This document shows positions 26,792 to 34,077 of a DNA stretch of 34,077 nucleotides, in pieces. Origin of the DNA: Spirochaetota bacterium. Lineage in GTDB: Bacteria; Spirochaetota; UBA4802; UB4802. Both the position numbers and the translations under genes were made by a program. The stretch lies in assembly GCA_026414805.1 (NCBI GenBank), contig JAOAIH010000006.1, forward strand, positions 39,116 through 73,192, written 5' to 3'. Position 1 is the stretch's first letter; the number at the start of each line of letters is the position of its first letter. The notes beneath the pieces are model-generated. The model was not told the DNA's origin. It did not search any database and worked only from the letters and a program-made list of their open reading frames with translations.

Positions 26792-27196
26792 TTAATTCTT
26801 AGCTATGTGACACTCGTTGCACAACACAGGCCCTTTCTTTGACTGGGCATGGCAATTAATGCACAGGTTGTGAATAGTGTCCTCCCCTTTAGCACCTTTG
26901 TGGCACGCTGCACACTGTTTTATTCTGTCATCATTACCTGTTTTGTGGTGACATACAACGCATTTAATACCAGCATCTTCATGTTTTTTATGTGGCATTG
27001 CAACAGGGTCCATTGCATTCATTGTTGCACCAATACCAGCCAGTTTGTCCTTATCCGTAATAAATTTATTCACATCCGTTACTGTGACAACATCAGTTGG
27101 GCTTGGATTAATATTAGTTGTCCCTTCAGAGCAACCAATAATTACTGCAATGGATAGCATACCTAAACAAAACACTAACAACCTGATTTTACTCAC
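26792..27196 (-). CDS. Tetraheme cytochrome c3-type lipoprotein, probable hydrogenase electron acceptor
   Basis: 134 residues. The signal peptide ends in lipobox VIIGC (Cys22), so the protein should be a periplasm-facing lipoprotein. Four CxxCH heme motifs start at Cys79, Cys95, Cys112 and Cys126. Four further histidines (His69, His72, His84, His109) match the number needed for bis-His ligation of four hemes. The HxxH segment and a CxxCHH motif resemble class III cytochromes, although all four sites here have two-residue spacing. As first gene of the hydrogenase operon it is the likely partner that takes electrons from the small subunit. Strong ribosome site AAAGGAGGT just before the ATG. A predicted promoter lies about 205 nt upstream. 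Confidence 0.9.
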   Translation of the reverse strand: MSKIRLLVFCLGMLSIAVIIGCSEGTTNINPSPTDVVTVTDVNKFITDKDKLAGIGATMNAMDPVAMPHKKHEDAGIKCVVCHHKTGNDDRIKQCAACHKGAKGEDTIHNLCINCHAQSKKGPVLCNECHIAKN

Positions 27197-27406
27197 ATTT
27201 TACCTCCTTTGTTGTATAAAAGTATTGAGTAAATATTTTTAAAATAAATTATAGAAATTAGGCAAACAAACCATTAAAAGAATAGAATTTATGAACATAG
27301 GTTTTAAGTCAATCACTTATTGAAATGGAATTCATAGCATAAAACCATACTGCGTGCATAAAAATGGAATAATAAAAAACGCACTGTGTAAAATGCTTGG
27401 ATTGTT

Positions 27407-27435
27407 ATTCTATAACAGAACTAAAATATTGTCAA
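27407..27435 (-). promoter_or_regulatory. Predicted sigma70-type promoter of the hydrogenase operon
   Basis: On the minus strand a consensus TTGACA (27430-27435) and TAGAAT (27407-27412) are spaced by 17 nt. The -35 box lies in the centre of the 26-bp palindrome. The predicted leader to the cytochrome gene is about 205 nt. Confidence 0.72.
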
Positions 27436-27446
27436 CAATATTTTAG
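27421..27446. promoter_or_regulatory. 26-bp perfect palindrome, candidate operator for both hydrogenase operons
   Basis: Arms CTAAAATATTGT and ACAATATTTTAG are perfectly complementary over 12 bp around a 2-bp centre. The site covers the -35 boxes of both divergent promoters, the expected place for a dimeric regulator acting on both operons. Not followed by a T run suited to termination. The regulator is not in the window; its core TTGT..ACAA is not a clear match to an FNR, Rex or NikR site. Confidence 0.75.
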
Positions 27447-27457
27447 CATTATATAAA
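27429..27457 (+). promoter_or_regulatory. Predicted sigma70-type promoter of the hypFDEC-fumarase operon
   Basis: TTGTCA (27429-27434, five of six) and TATAAA (27452-27457, five of six) are spaced by 17 nt. Transcription would start near 27464, about 60 nt before hypF. Its -35 box overlaps that of the opposite promoter inside the palindrome. Confidence 0.7.
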
Positions 27458-27524
27458 ATGCTTTATAATCTTTTCTTGTTTCTTTATCGCTTTGCATTGA
27501 ATGCTATGGAGATGATGTGCTACA

Positions 27525-29798
27525 ATGTTTTGTATGACAACCCATTATCACATACAGGTCAAAGGTATTGTTCAGGGCGTGGGATTTAGGCCTTTTGTAT
27601 ACAACATTGCAGTTTCACATAACCTGTGTGGCAGTGTATCTAATAATACAGAAGGAGTGACAATCCACCTGGAGGGACCCGAATCAGAAATTCAAAAATG
27701 TATAGAAATTATCCGTACTAATCCACCTCCACTGGCACAGATAATCGATATACACATTGAAAAACTACCACCTGATGGGTTCACGCATTTTTCCATACTT
27801 GAAAGCACCACTACCACAACCAGGGATGTTTTTATTCCACCGGATGTTGCAATTTGCCCGGAATGTCTCAGTGATTTTTTTGATATGGGCAACCGGCGAT
27901 ACCACTATCCCTTTACTACCTGTACTCATTGTGGACCACGATTCAGCATTATTCAAGACATACCCTATGATAGAGAAAACACCGCAATGAATCCGTTTAT
28001 TATGTGCAGTGAGTGTCAACGGGAATACACAAATCCACGCGACCGTCGTTTCCACACACAGCCCAATGCCTGTGCCACATGTGGCCCTCATATAGTGCTG
28101 TGCGATAGCTCCGGCAACATACTCCAAACACAATTTGATGATATCATCATCCACCTGCAAAAAATTTTGCGCACCCACATTGTTGCACTGAAAAGCGTTG
28201 GGGGGTATCATTTAGCCTGTGATGCAACCAATGATGAATGTGTAAAACTTTTACGCCAGCGAAAACAAAGACCTTTCAAGCCATTTGCTATTATGGTATC
28301 ATCACTTGAATTTCTTGAAACATTTTGTACCGTCACCAATAAAGAAAAAGAACTGCTACAAAGCAAAGAGCGCCCCATCGTTTTAGTACAATTGCAAAAG
28401 AACATCATAAGTCCATATGTTGCTCCAGGCCTTTCGTACATTGGGGTGATGCTTCCGTATACGCCATTTCAGTATATGCTCTTTCACAATAACACCCAAA
28501 GCATATATGTAATGACCAGTGCAAATATATCAGACGAGCCTATTATATACAAAGATGATGATGCATTTGAGCGACTACACAGTATAGCAGATTACTTTGT
28601 TACTTACAATCGCGAGATACTATCACACACTGATGATTCTGTCATGTACGTGGTAGATGAAAAACCTTACTTTGTGCGCCGTTCACGGGGGTTTGTGCCA
28701 GCACCACTTTTTATCAAACAAACACCTGTTCATATTCTTGCAACTGGTGGTGATTTAAAAAACAGCTTTGCATTGGCTCGCAACAACGTTACAGTTGTTA
28801 GTCAGTACTTAGGAGATTTGTCTACTCCATGGGGCAATGAGTTATACAAAAAAACTATCGCCCATTATTGTAAAATCTTTGATTTTGAACCTCAAAGTAT
28901 AGTCCACGATTTGCATCCCAATTACTTTACCACAATGTATGCACATGAATACAAAGAGCGCGGGATGCTGACCGTTGGAGTACAGCACCATCATGCTCAC
29001 ATAGCATCTGTATGCGAAGAACACAAGCTGTATGAACCTGTCATTGGAATTGCCTTTGATGGGACAGGATACGGTACTGACCACACATTGTGGGGAAGCG
29101 AATTTTTAATAGCAGACACAACATCCTTTACACGCGCAGCACACTTTGATTACTTTGGGCTTCCTGGTGGAGAAAACGCAATAAAAGACCCTTGGAAAAT
29201 AGGCCTGTCATTGCTTATGTCAGGAACTATTGATGACAAAAATTTTTTTACTGAAAAAAAGGAAAAAGATTTTGTAAAGGAGATAATTTACAAAAACATC
29301 AACTGTCCACTAACCTGTAGCATTGGAAGGTTATTTGACGGTGTTGCTGCTATTTTAGGTATTGCACATCACATCAGCACCGAAGCCCAAGCCGCAATGC
29401 TTTTAGAAGAATATGCATTACACGCACTGAATGACACCACAACATTTACTGTCCCCATAAAAGAAGACGCTTCACTTGTTATAGACACTTCGTATATCAT
29501 CAGAGAAATTATCACAATGTATGAAGCTAACATTCCTGTTACTGCTATAGCCATGCGCTTTCACCGGGCAATAGCCGATGTAACTATCGCCACTGCACTA
29601 AAGCTTAAGGACCTTTACAACATCAACAAAATAGTGCTTTCGGGGGGTGTGTTCCATAACAGGATATTACTACACCTCATTTCAACAGGCTTACAAAAAA
29701 AATCATTTGACGTATATATACCTCAAAAACTACCGTGCAATGATGGCGGTATTGCACTTGGCCAGATTGCTATAGGAAGGGATACCTATGGACATTAA
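27525..29798 (+). CDS. hypF: Carbamoyltransferase HypF (hydrogenase cyanide-ligand synthesis)
   Basis: 757 residues, full length. An acylphosphatase domain comes first (VQGVGFRPFVY, about 8-95). Two zinc-finger-like modules follow: Cys111, Cys114, Cys133, Cys136 and Cys161, Cys164, Cys183, Cys186. Then come a YrdC domain (about 200-385) and a Kae1-like C-terminal domain with HHHAH (488-492), FDGTGYG and LSGGVFHN. HypF uses carbamoyl phosphate and ATP to make the thiocarbamate on HypE that becomes the CN ligands. An in-frame stop lies just upstream; ATG 27525 or ATG 27534 could be the start, and neither has a well-placed ribosome site (GGAG is 13 nt before the first). First gene of the plus-strand operon; hypD overlaps its end by 11 nt. 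Confidence 0.96.
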   Translation: MFCMTTHYHIQVKGIVQGVGFRPFVYNIAVSHNLCGSVSNNTEGVTIHLEGPESEIQKCIEIIRTNPPPLAQIIDIHIEKLPPDGFTHFSILESTTTTTRDVFIPPDVAICPECLSDFFDMGNRRYHYPFTTCTHCGPRFSIIQDIPYDRENTAMNPFIMCSECQREYTNPRDRRFHTQPNACATCGPHIVLCDSSGNILQTQFDDIIIHLQKILRTHIVALKSVGGYHLACDATNDECVKLLRQRKQRPFKPFAIMVSSLEFLETFCTVTNKEKELLQSKERPIVLVQLQKNIISPYVAPGLSYIGVMLPYTPFQYMLFHNNTQSIYVMTSANISDEPIIYKDDDAFERLHSIADYFVTYNREILSHTDDSVMYVVDEKPYFVRRSRGFVPAPLFIKQTPVHILATGGDLKNSFALARNNVTVVSQYLGDLSTPWGNELYKKTIAHYCKIFDFEPQSIVHDLHPNYFTTMYAHEYKERGMLTVGVQHHHAHIASVCEEHKLYEPVIGIAFDGTGYGTDHTLWGSEFLIADTTSFTRAAHFDYFGLPGGENAIKDPWKIGLSLLMSGTIDDKNFFTEKKEKDFVKEIIYKNINCPLTCSIGRLFDGVAAILGIAHHISTEAQAAMLLEEYALHALNDTTTFTVPIKEDASLVIDTSYIIREIITMYEANIPVTAIAMRFHRAIADVTIATALKLKDLYNINKIVLSGGVFHNRILLHLISTGLQKKSFDVYIPQKLPCNDGGIALGQIAIGRDTYGH

Positions 29799-30846
29799 AA
29801 AAGAAGCATCGTTATTATCGCACTTTAAAATTGAAAAGCCTGTTGCCATAATGGAAGTATGCGGCACACATACTACTGAATTTTTTCGCACTGGCGTTAA
29901 GGATATATTCCCTGCTAACCTGCGCCTAATTGACGGACCTGGCTGCCCTGTCTGTGTTACTTCAAACGAATATCTTGACACAGCCATTGCCATTGGCTGG
30001 CAGCATAACTGTGTTATCACTACCTTTGGTGATATGATGAAGGTACCCTCATCATATAGTTCACTGGCAAAAGAAAAATCTAAAGGGCTGCAGGTTGAAG
30101 TTGTATACTCACCAATGGATGCTGTATATCTTGCAGAGCAACACCCAGACAAAAAAATTATTTTTTTGAGCATTGGTTTTGAAACCACCGCACCAGCTAT
30201 AGCAGCTTGTGTACTTGAAGCAAAAAAGAAAAATTTAAAGAATTTTTACATTTTACCCGGAAACAAGCTTACAGTGCCTGCTGTGAAGGTGTTGCTTGAT
30301 TCAGGCGAGGTCAACATAGATGGCTTTATTTTGCCAGGACATGTGAGTGCAATCATTGGCAAAAAAGCATGGGATTTCATTGCCACTGATTATGGCAAGC
30401 CAGCGGTTGTTGCCGGCTTTGAAGACTTTGACCTTATACGCGGAACGTTGATGCTTCTTGGTCTTATTAAAGAAAATACCCCCAAAGTGCTGAACGAATA
30501 TCCCCGTGTGGTACGTGATAATGGTAACCCCAAAGCTCTTGAAATATTATACAGTGTGTTTACAAAAGGTAATGCCCACTGGCGAGGTATAGGAGTAATA
30601 CCTGAAAGCGGCCTTGACCTTAAAGATGAATTTGCTGATTTTGATGCAGGTAAACAATTGAAAGCTGAAGTTCCCTCACCCAAAGAACATCCGGGGTGCC
30701 GTTGCGGAGAACTTTTGCGTGGAGTCATTATACCTACAGATTGCCCACTATTTGGCAAGGCATGTACTCCGGAACACGCCGTGGGACCATGCATGGTTTC
30801 CTCTGAGGGACCATGTTCAGCATACTATAAATACGGGAGAAAGTGA
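29788..30846 (+). CDS. hypD: Hydrogenase maturation scaffold HypD
   Basis: 352 residues. The conserved motifs EVCGTHT (Cys25) and GPGCPVC (Cys53, Cys56) belong to the active site where Fe(CN)2CO is assembled. The C-terminal cysteine cluster (HPGCRCGELLRG, DCPLFGKAC, GPCMVSSEGPC) includes the ligands of the [4Fe-4S] centre. HypD works in complex with HypC and receives CN from HypE. The gene begins inside the end of hypF (11-nt overlap) with AAGGGA before the ATG and ends directly against hypE. Confidence 0.97.
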   Translation: MDIKKEASLLSHFKIEKPVAIMEVCGTHTTEFFRTGVKDIFPANLRLIDGPGCPVCVTSNEYLDTAIAIGWQHNCVITTFGDMMKVPSSYSSLAKEKSKGLQVEVVYSPMDAVYLAEQHPDKKIIFLSIGFETTAPAIAACVLEAKKKNLKNFYILPGNKLTVPAVKVLLDSGEVNIDGFILPGHVSAIIGKKAWDFIATDYGKPAVVAGFEDFDLIRGTLMLLGLIKENTPKVLNEYPRVVRDNGNPKALEILYSVFTKGNAHWRGIGVIPESGLDLKDEFADFDAGKQLKAEVPSPKEHPGCRCGELLRGVIIPTDCPLFGKACTPEHAVGPCMVSSEGPCSAYYKYGRK

Positions 30847-31845
30847 ATGGAAATAATTGTTCCTGCTCATGGCAGTGGCGGAAAGCCAATGAATGACCTC
30901 ATTACCAATCTAATAAAATCAATCCTTGGGAATGAAACTATACAGCTTGACGATGCTGCATGCCTTACGTTGCCGGGAAGTAACATTGCTTTTACCACCG
31001 ACAGCTATACCATTACACCCATAGAATTTTCCGGTGGGAGTATTGGCAGTCTTGCAATTAACGGCACCGTCAATGACCTGGCGGTAATGGGAGCAACACC
31101 TCTATATATTTCATGTGCACTCATTCTTGAAGAAGGGCTTGAAATTGAAACGTTACGTCGCATTCTTATTTCCATGAAAGAAGCAGCGGTAAAAGCAGGG
31201 GTGGCGATAGTTACCGGCGACACCAAGGTTGTGCCAAAAGGCAAAGGGGATGGTATATATATAAACACTGCTGGCATCGGAGTATTTATTAATCCACCAC
31301 AGCGAAGGGAAATTAAGCCTGGCGACAGCATCATTATAAATGGTACCATTGGCGACCATGGCACCACTATTATGGCACTGCGTAACAACCTTACCTTTTC
31401 TAAAGGGCTCTCTTCAGATTGCGCTGCACTCAATCACCTGATTTTAGATGCTATTAAACACTATCCTGATGCAATTAAGTTTATGCGCGATGCAACGCGT
31501 GGTGGTGTTGCATCCATACTTAATGAAATTACGAAAAATGCCTTGTTTGGTGCTACACTGTTTGAAGATAGTTTACCAGTAAAAGATGAAGTCCGTGGAG
31601 TAGCTGAAATTTTAGGTATTGACCCGCTGTATATTGCAAATGAAGGGAAAGTTGTCATGATAGTTGACAGCCAATATGCTGATGGTATTGTTGCTGTCAT
31701 GAAAAACCATCCTGAAGGAAAAGAGGCAGCCATAATAGGCACAATAACCTCTGAGTTTCCTGGCAAAGCATTTATGCAAACTAAAATTGGCGGCAAACGG
31801 ATATTGCCTGTACTCATTGAGGAACAACTGCCACGAATTTGTTAA
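30847..31845 (+). CDS. hypE: Hydrogenase expression/formation protein HypE
   Basis: 332 residues. It begins with the family segment AHGSGGKPMNDLI and ends in PRIC, whose C-terminal cysteine is the residue carbamoylated by HypF and dehydrated to the thiocyanate. PurM-like ATP-binding segments are present (FTTDSYTITP, SLAINGTVNDLAVMGA, MRDATRGGVASILNEI). All parts needed for activity appear intact. The ATG directly follows the hypD stop with no gap; hypC follows after 19 nt. Confidence 0.97.
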   Translation: MEIIVPAHGSGGKPMNDLITNLIKSILGNETIQLDDAACLTLPGSNIAFTTDSYTITPIEFSGGSIGSLAINGTVNDLAVMGATPLYISCALILEEGLEIETLRRILISMKEAAVKAGVAIVTGDTKVVPKGKGDGIYINTAGIGVFINPPQRREIKPGDSIIINGTIGDHGTTIMALRNNLTFSKGLSSDCAALNHLILDAIKHYPDAIKFMRDATRGGVASILNEITKNALFGATLFEDSLPVKDEVRGVAEILGIDPLYIANEGKVVMIVDSQYADGIVAVMKNHPEGKEAAIIGTITSEFPGKAFMQTKIGGKRILPVLIEEQLPRIC

Positions 31846-31864
31846 CATGGTGAGGTAAAAAACT

Positions 31865-32098
31865 ATGTGTTTGGCTATACCAATGACAGTAAAAAAGATA
31901 GAAGGCTCCAAAGCTACTGTTGAATCGATGGGGGTTGAAAAGCTGGTTGACATTGCACTAACCCCCGATGTAAAGGTTAATGATAAGGTAATAGTGCATG
32001 CAGGATTCATCATTGAAATCCTTGATCCTGAAGCCGCACGCCAAATAGAAGAAACCTGGAATGAATATACAACACTGCTGGAGCAAGAACACAAATAA
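31865..32098 (+). CDS. hypC: Hydrogenase assembly chaperone HypC
   Basis: 77 residues, starting MCLAIPM with the essential Cys2 that coordinates the iron precursor after Met removal. The HVGFAI-like segment reads HAGFIIEILD. HypC shuttles the Fe(CN)2CO group from HypD to the large-subunit precursor. GAGGT lies before the ATG. Only one HypC/HybG-type gene is seen, which fits a single hydrogenase. The fumarase gene starts directly after its stop, so hyp and fumarase genes share a transcript. Confidence 0.96.
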   Translation: MCLAIPMTVKKIEGSKATVESMGVEKLVDIALTPDVKVNDKVIVHAGFIIEILDPEAARQIEETWNEYTTLLEQEHK

Positions 32099-32935
32099 AT
32101 GCGAATAATTTCACAAGAAGAGCTTTATTCTGCTGTAGCAAATCTTGTAGTGCAGGCTAATTTCAATTTACCTAGTCACGTGCATAAGGCGCTTTCCACA
32201 ATGCACAGTGCCGAGCAAAAACCGTTAGCCAAAGAAACTCTCAATATTTTATTACAAAATGCGTTCATTGCTTCAAATAAGCACATTCCACTGTGTCAGG
32301 ATTGTGGTTCGGTTATTGTTTTTTTGGAGATAGGCACCGGCGTTAAAGTTGATGGCAACCCTGTGGATATTATTAACACTGCTGTAGCAGATAGCTACAA
32401 GAAACATTTTCTGCGGCCATCTATCGTTCAAGACCCGCTGTTTGATAGAATGAACACTGGAACCAATACTCCAGCATTTATTCATACCGAATTTGTTGAT
32501 GGCAACGACGTAAAAATCACTGTATACTTAAAAGGTGGTGGTTCTGAAAATATGACTGCACTAAAAATGTTTACCCCAACAGTCCACATTGAAGAAATCA
32601 TGAATTTTATAGTAACCACCCTACAAAAAGCAGGACCTAATCCCTGCCCACCCCTTTTTTTAGGAGTTGGCATTGGCGGTACTGCTGACGTTGCTGTGCT
32701 TAACGCTAAAAAAGCAGTGTTACGGACACAATCTCATCCAAAAAAAGAATATCAAAAACTTGAAGAAGAAATTCTTACACGGTGTAACAAAACGGGCATT
32801 GGTCCTTTAGGATTTGGTGGGAACAATACTGTTGCTATGGTCAGAATAATGGAAGCACCCACTCACATTGCAACACTACCAGTTGCACTCAATCTTAACT
32901 GCCATTCTTTACGGTTTGGGTGTGCCATTATATGA
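32099..32935 (+). CDS. Class I fumarate hydratase, alpha (Fe-S) subunit
   Basis: 278 residues, the size of the N-terminal subunit of two-part class I fumarases and L-tartrate dehydratases. The three cysteines expected to hold the catalytic [4Fe-4S] cluster are visible: Cys66 in PLCQDCG, Cys183 in PNPCPP and Cys268 in NCHSLR. Segments KGGGSENMT and GVGIGGTADVAVLNAKKA are typical. The enzyme would interconvert malate and fumarate in the cytoplasm and be oxygen-sensitive. Tartrate dehydratase cannot be fully excluded from sequence alone. The ATG abuts the hypC stop; the beta subunit overlaps its end by ATGA. Confidence 0.9.
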   Translation: MRIISQEELYSAVANLVVQANFNLPSHVHKALSTMHSAEQKPLAKETLNILLQNAFIASNKHIPLCQDCGSVIVFLEIGTGVKVDGNPVDIINTAVADSYKKHFLRPSIVQDPLFDRMNTGTNTPAFIHTEFVDGNDVKITVYLKGGGSENMTALKMFTPTVHIEEIMNFIVTTLQKAGPNPCPPLFLGVGIGGTADVAVLNAKKAVLRTQSHPKKEYQKLEEEILTRCNKTGIGPLGFGGNNTVAMVRIMEAPTHIATLPVALNLNCHSLRFGCAII

Positions 32936-33483
32936 AAGCTATCGAAATACACACACCCATAACTGAAGAGGTCATACGTAAACTGAAATCAGGAAATCTT
33001 TTGGCTATAAGTGGTACTATCTACACAGCCCGTGATAGGGCACATAAAATCATTGCTGATCTATACACACAGCAAAAACCTATTCCTGTAGATTTCACTA
33101 ATGAAATAATCTTCTATGCAGGTCCAAGCCCTGCTCCTGAAGGGATGCCTGTGGGAGCTATCGGCCCTACTACATCATACCGTATGGATGCGTATACCGA
33201 TGTTATGCTTTCTCTTGGAGTTCGTATGTTTATTGGCAAAGGTTCACGCAGTGAAGAAGTTAAAAGGCTTTTGATTCAGCATAAAGCTGTGTATTGTTCA
33301 GGCTTTGGTGGTGCTGCGGCATACTTAGCGCAATGCGTAGTTGATGCTCATATTGTGGCTTTTGAAGAGCTTGGACCAGAGGCTATTTATAAATTGACTG
33401 TCGAAAAATTCCCGGTTATTGTAATAAACGATATATATGGCGGAGACCTGTATGCTGATATTTACCAATCATCATCAGTTTGA
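32932..33483 (+). CDS. Class I fumarate hydratase, beta subunit
   Basis: 183 residues matching the C-terminal (beta) subunit of class I fumarase. Key segments are ISGTIYTARDRAHK, FYAGPSPAPEGMPVGAIGPTTSYRMD, IGKGSR and SGFGGAAAYLAQ, which form the substrate-binding part. The ATG at 32932 overlaps the alpha stop by ATGA and fits the family's start better than a GTG 12 nt upstream. The Nudix gene begins inside its last codons (32-nt overlap), so the operon continues downstream. Confidence 0.9.
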   Translation: MKAIEIHTPITEEVIRKLKSGNLLAISGTIYTARDRAHKIIADLYTQQKPIPVDFTNEIIFYAGPSPAPEGMPVGAIGPTTSYRMDAYTDVMLSLGVRMFIGKGSRSEEVKRLLIQHKAVYCSGFGGAAAYLAQCVVDAHIVAFEELGPEAIYKLTVEKFPVIVINDIYGGDLYADIYQSSSV

Positions 33484-34051
33484 AGATTTTTGTAATAGAA
33501 TTTCACAAAAACTACATGAACGCCCCACACGGCAGATTGAGCGCAAAAGCCTTAAGGATGCGGCAGTCCTTATTCCCCTTTTTTTAAAGGACAATGCCCC
33601 TCACATTCTTGTTACCAAACGCACTACGAAAGTTGCTACCCATAAAGGAGAGGTATCACTGCCCGGGGGCGGCATTGATGAAAATGATAGAACGCCTCTG
33701 GATACAGCACTGCGCGAAACATATGAAGAAGTTGGTATAAAGCCTGAAGATGTTACCGTATTAGGTGAATTTGATCATTTTATTTCAATTTATGGTTTTC
33801 ATGTATACACGTTTGTGGGGACTATTCCATATCCATACACCCTTACCATAAATCACGATGAAATTGAATCATACACTGAAGTGCCTCTTTCACTTTTTGT
33901 AGAGGAAAAGTATGATTCAATGGAATACTATACCTATGAAGGAAATCAATATGCCATTTATTACTACCATTATAATGGCTATACCATCTGGGGATTGACC
34001 GCTCGTATTCTTACTGATTTTTCACGGAAAATTATAAAAGATATAATGCTC
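33452..34051 (+). CDS. NudL-like Nudix hydrolase (probable CoA pyrophosphatase), 3' truncated
   Basis: About 200 residues are visible. The start ATG is preceded by GGAG seven bases upstream, within the fumarase beta gene. The Nudix box LPGGGIDENDRTPLDTALRE-TYEEVGI and the preceding THKGEVSLPGG pattern match the NudL/YeaB branch, which hydrolyses coenzyme A and acyl-CoA pyrophosphate bonds. Substrate is inferred from this pattern. True sequence stops at 34051 where the sequencing adapter begins; the frame stays open through it, so any residues after about MLL are artificial. It is the last visible gene of the hyp-fumarase operon. Confidence 0.85.
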
Positions 34052-34077
34052 CTGTCTCTTATACACATCTCCGAGCC
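34052..34077 (+). other. Illumina Nextera adapter (Tn5 mosaic end), not genomic
   Basis: CTGTCTCTTATACACATCT (34052-34070) is the 19-bp Tn5 mosaic end, followed by CCGAGCC, the start of the Nextera read-2 adapter arm. This is read-through adapter left at the end of an assembled contig. Confidence 0.95.

Larger units (their letters stand above)
27389..27463 (+). repeat. Direct repeat pair TAAAATGCTT flanking the divergent promoters
   Basis: TAAAATGCTT occurs at 27389-27398 and again at 27454-27463, 65 nt apart in the same orientation. Each copy lies close to a predicted transcription start, one on either side of the palindrome. The right copy also forms a short inverted repeat with AGCATT (27445-27450). 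This could be a second regulator site or chance in AT-rich DNA. Confidence 0.5.

Noticed and set aside
28981-29001. HHHAH in HypF as evidence for a separate TsaD/Kae1 gene
   Set aside because: The Kae1-like domain is the normal C-terminal part of HypF and is continuous with the acylphosphatase, zinc-finger and YrdC domains.
1-34077. tRNA, rRNA, CRISPR arrays, insertion sequences or prophage genes
   Set aside because: Read by eye, no cloverleaf-like gene, regularly spaced repeats, transposase or integrase was seen. The adapter's Tn5 end at 34052 is a library artefact, not a transposon.

Overview
The window is AT-rich DNA from a Gram-negative, very probably anaerobic bacterium. Envelope features point to two membranes: lipobox signal peptides, an AsmA-like and a YdbL-like protein, and a Tat-exported periplasmic hydrogenase with a c-type cytochrome. 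The density of SpoIIE-type phosphatases, a FecR-domain protein and a giant PD40/TPR lipoprotein is reminiscent of spirochaetes (Spirochaetota), but this placement is inference. The last 26 bases are an Illumina Nextera (Tn5 mosaic-end) adapter, so the window ends at the edge of a draft short-read contig.

Region 1 (1-5953) holds signalling and lipid genes: a 5'-truncated GAF/SpoIIE phosphatase, a flippase-like membrane protein, a SixA-like phosphatase, a patatin phospholipase, a FecR-domain protein and a response regulator fused to a SpoIIE phosphatase. Region 2 (4751-16634, minus strand) is a tightly coupled four-gene operon: AsmA/YdbH-like membrane protein, YdbL-like (DUF1318) protein, a 2455-residue lipoprotein (PD40 propeller, long TPR solenoid, two degenerate CHAT-like modules), and the response regulator-SpoIIE protein. 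The genes overlap by 4 nt, overlap by 4 nt, or abut exactly. A divergent STAS-domain gene (16770) starts 135 nt from its first gene. I consider this the best candidate for an undescribed system, one that links an envelope lipid-transport-like bridge to a giant scaffold lipoprotein and a phosphatase output.

Region 3 (17148-23127, minus strand) is a probable hypB - terC - CoA-activase transcription unit: a HypB nickel GTPase without a metal-rich N-terminus, a TerC-family membrane protein and a fused 2-hydroxyacyl-CoA dehydratase activase. A 583-nt gene-free stretch follows, with a clear intrinsic terminator at its end.

Region 4 (23711-34051) is a hydrogen-metabolism locus. The minus strand carries a tetraheme cytochrome lipoprotein, a maturation protease, and the small and large subunits of a [NiFe] hydrogenase that resembles the [NiFeSe] (HysAB) type but uses cysteine. 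Divergently, the plus strand carries hypF, hypD, hypE and hypC, then both subunits of class I fumarase and a NudL-like Nudix hydrolase, with overlaps or very short gaps. Between the two operons lie back-to-back sigma70-type promoters whose -35 boxes both sit inside one perfect 26-bp palindrome, a strong candidate operator. Together the genes suggest periplasmic H2 oxidation feeding a cytochrome, with hydrogenase maturation co-expressed with fumarate supply. HypA is not in the window.
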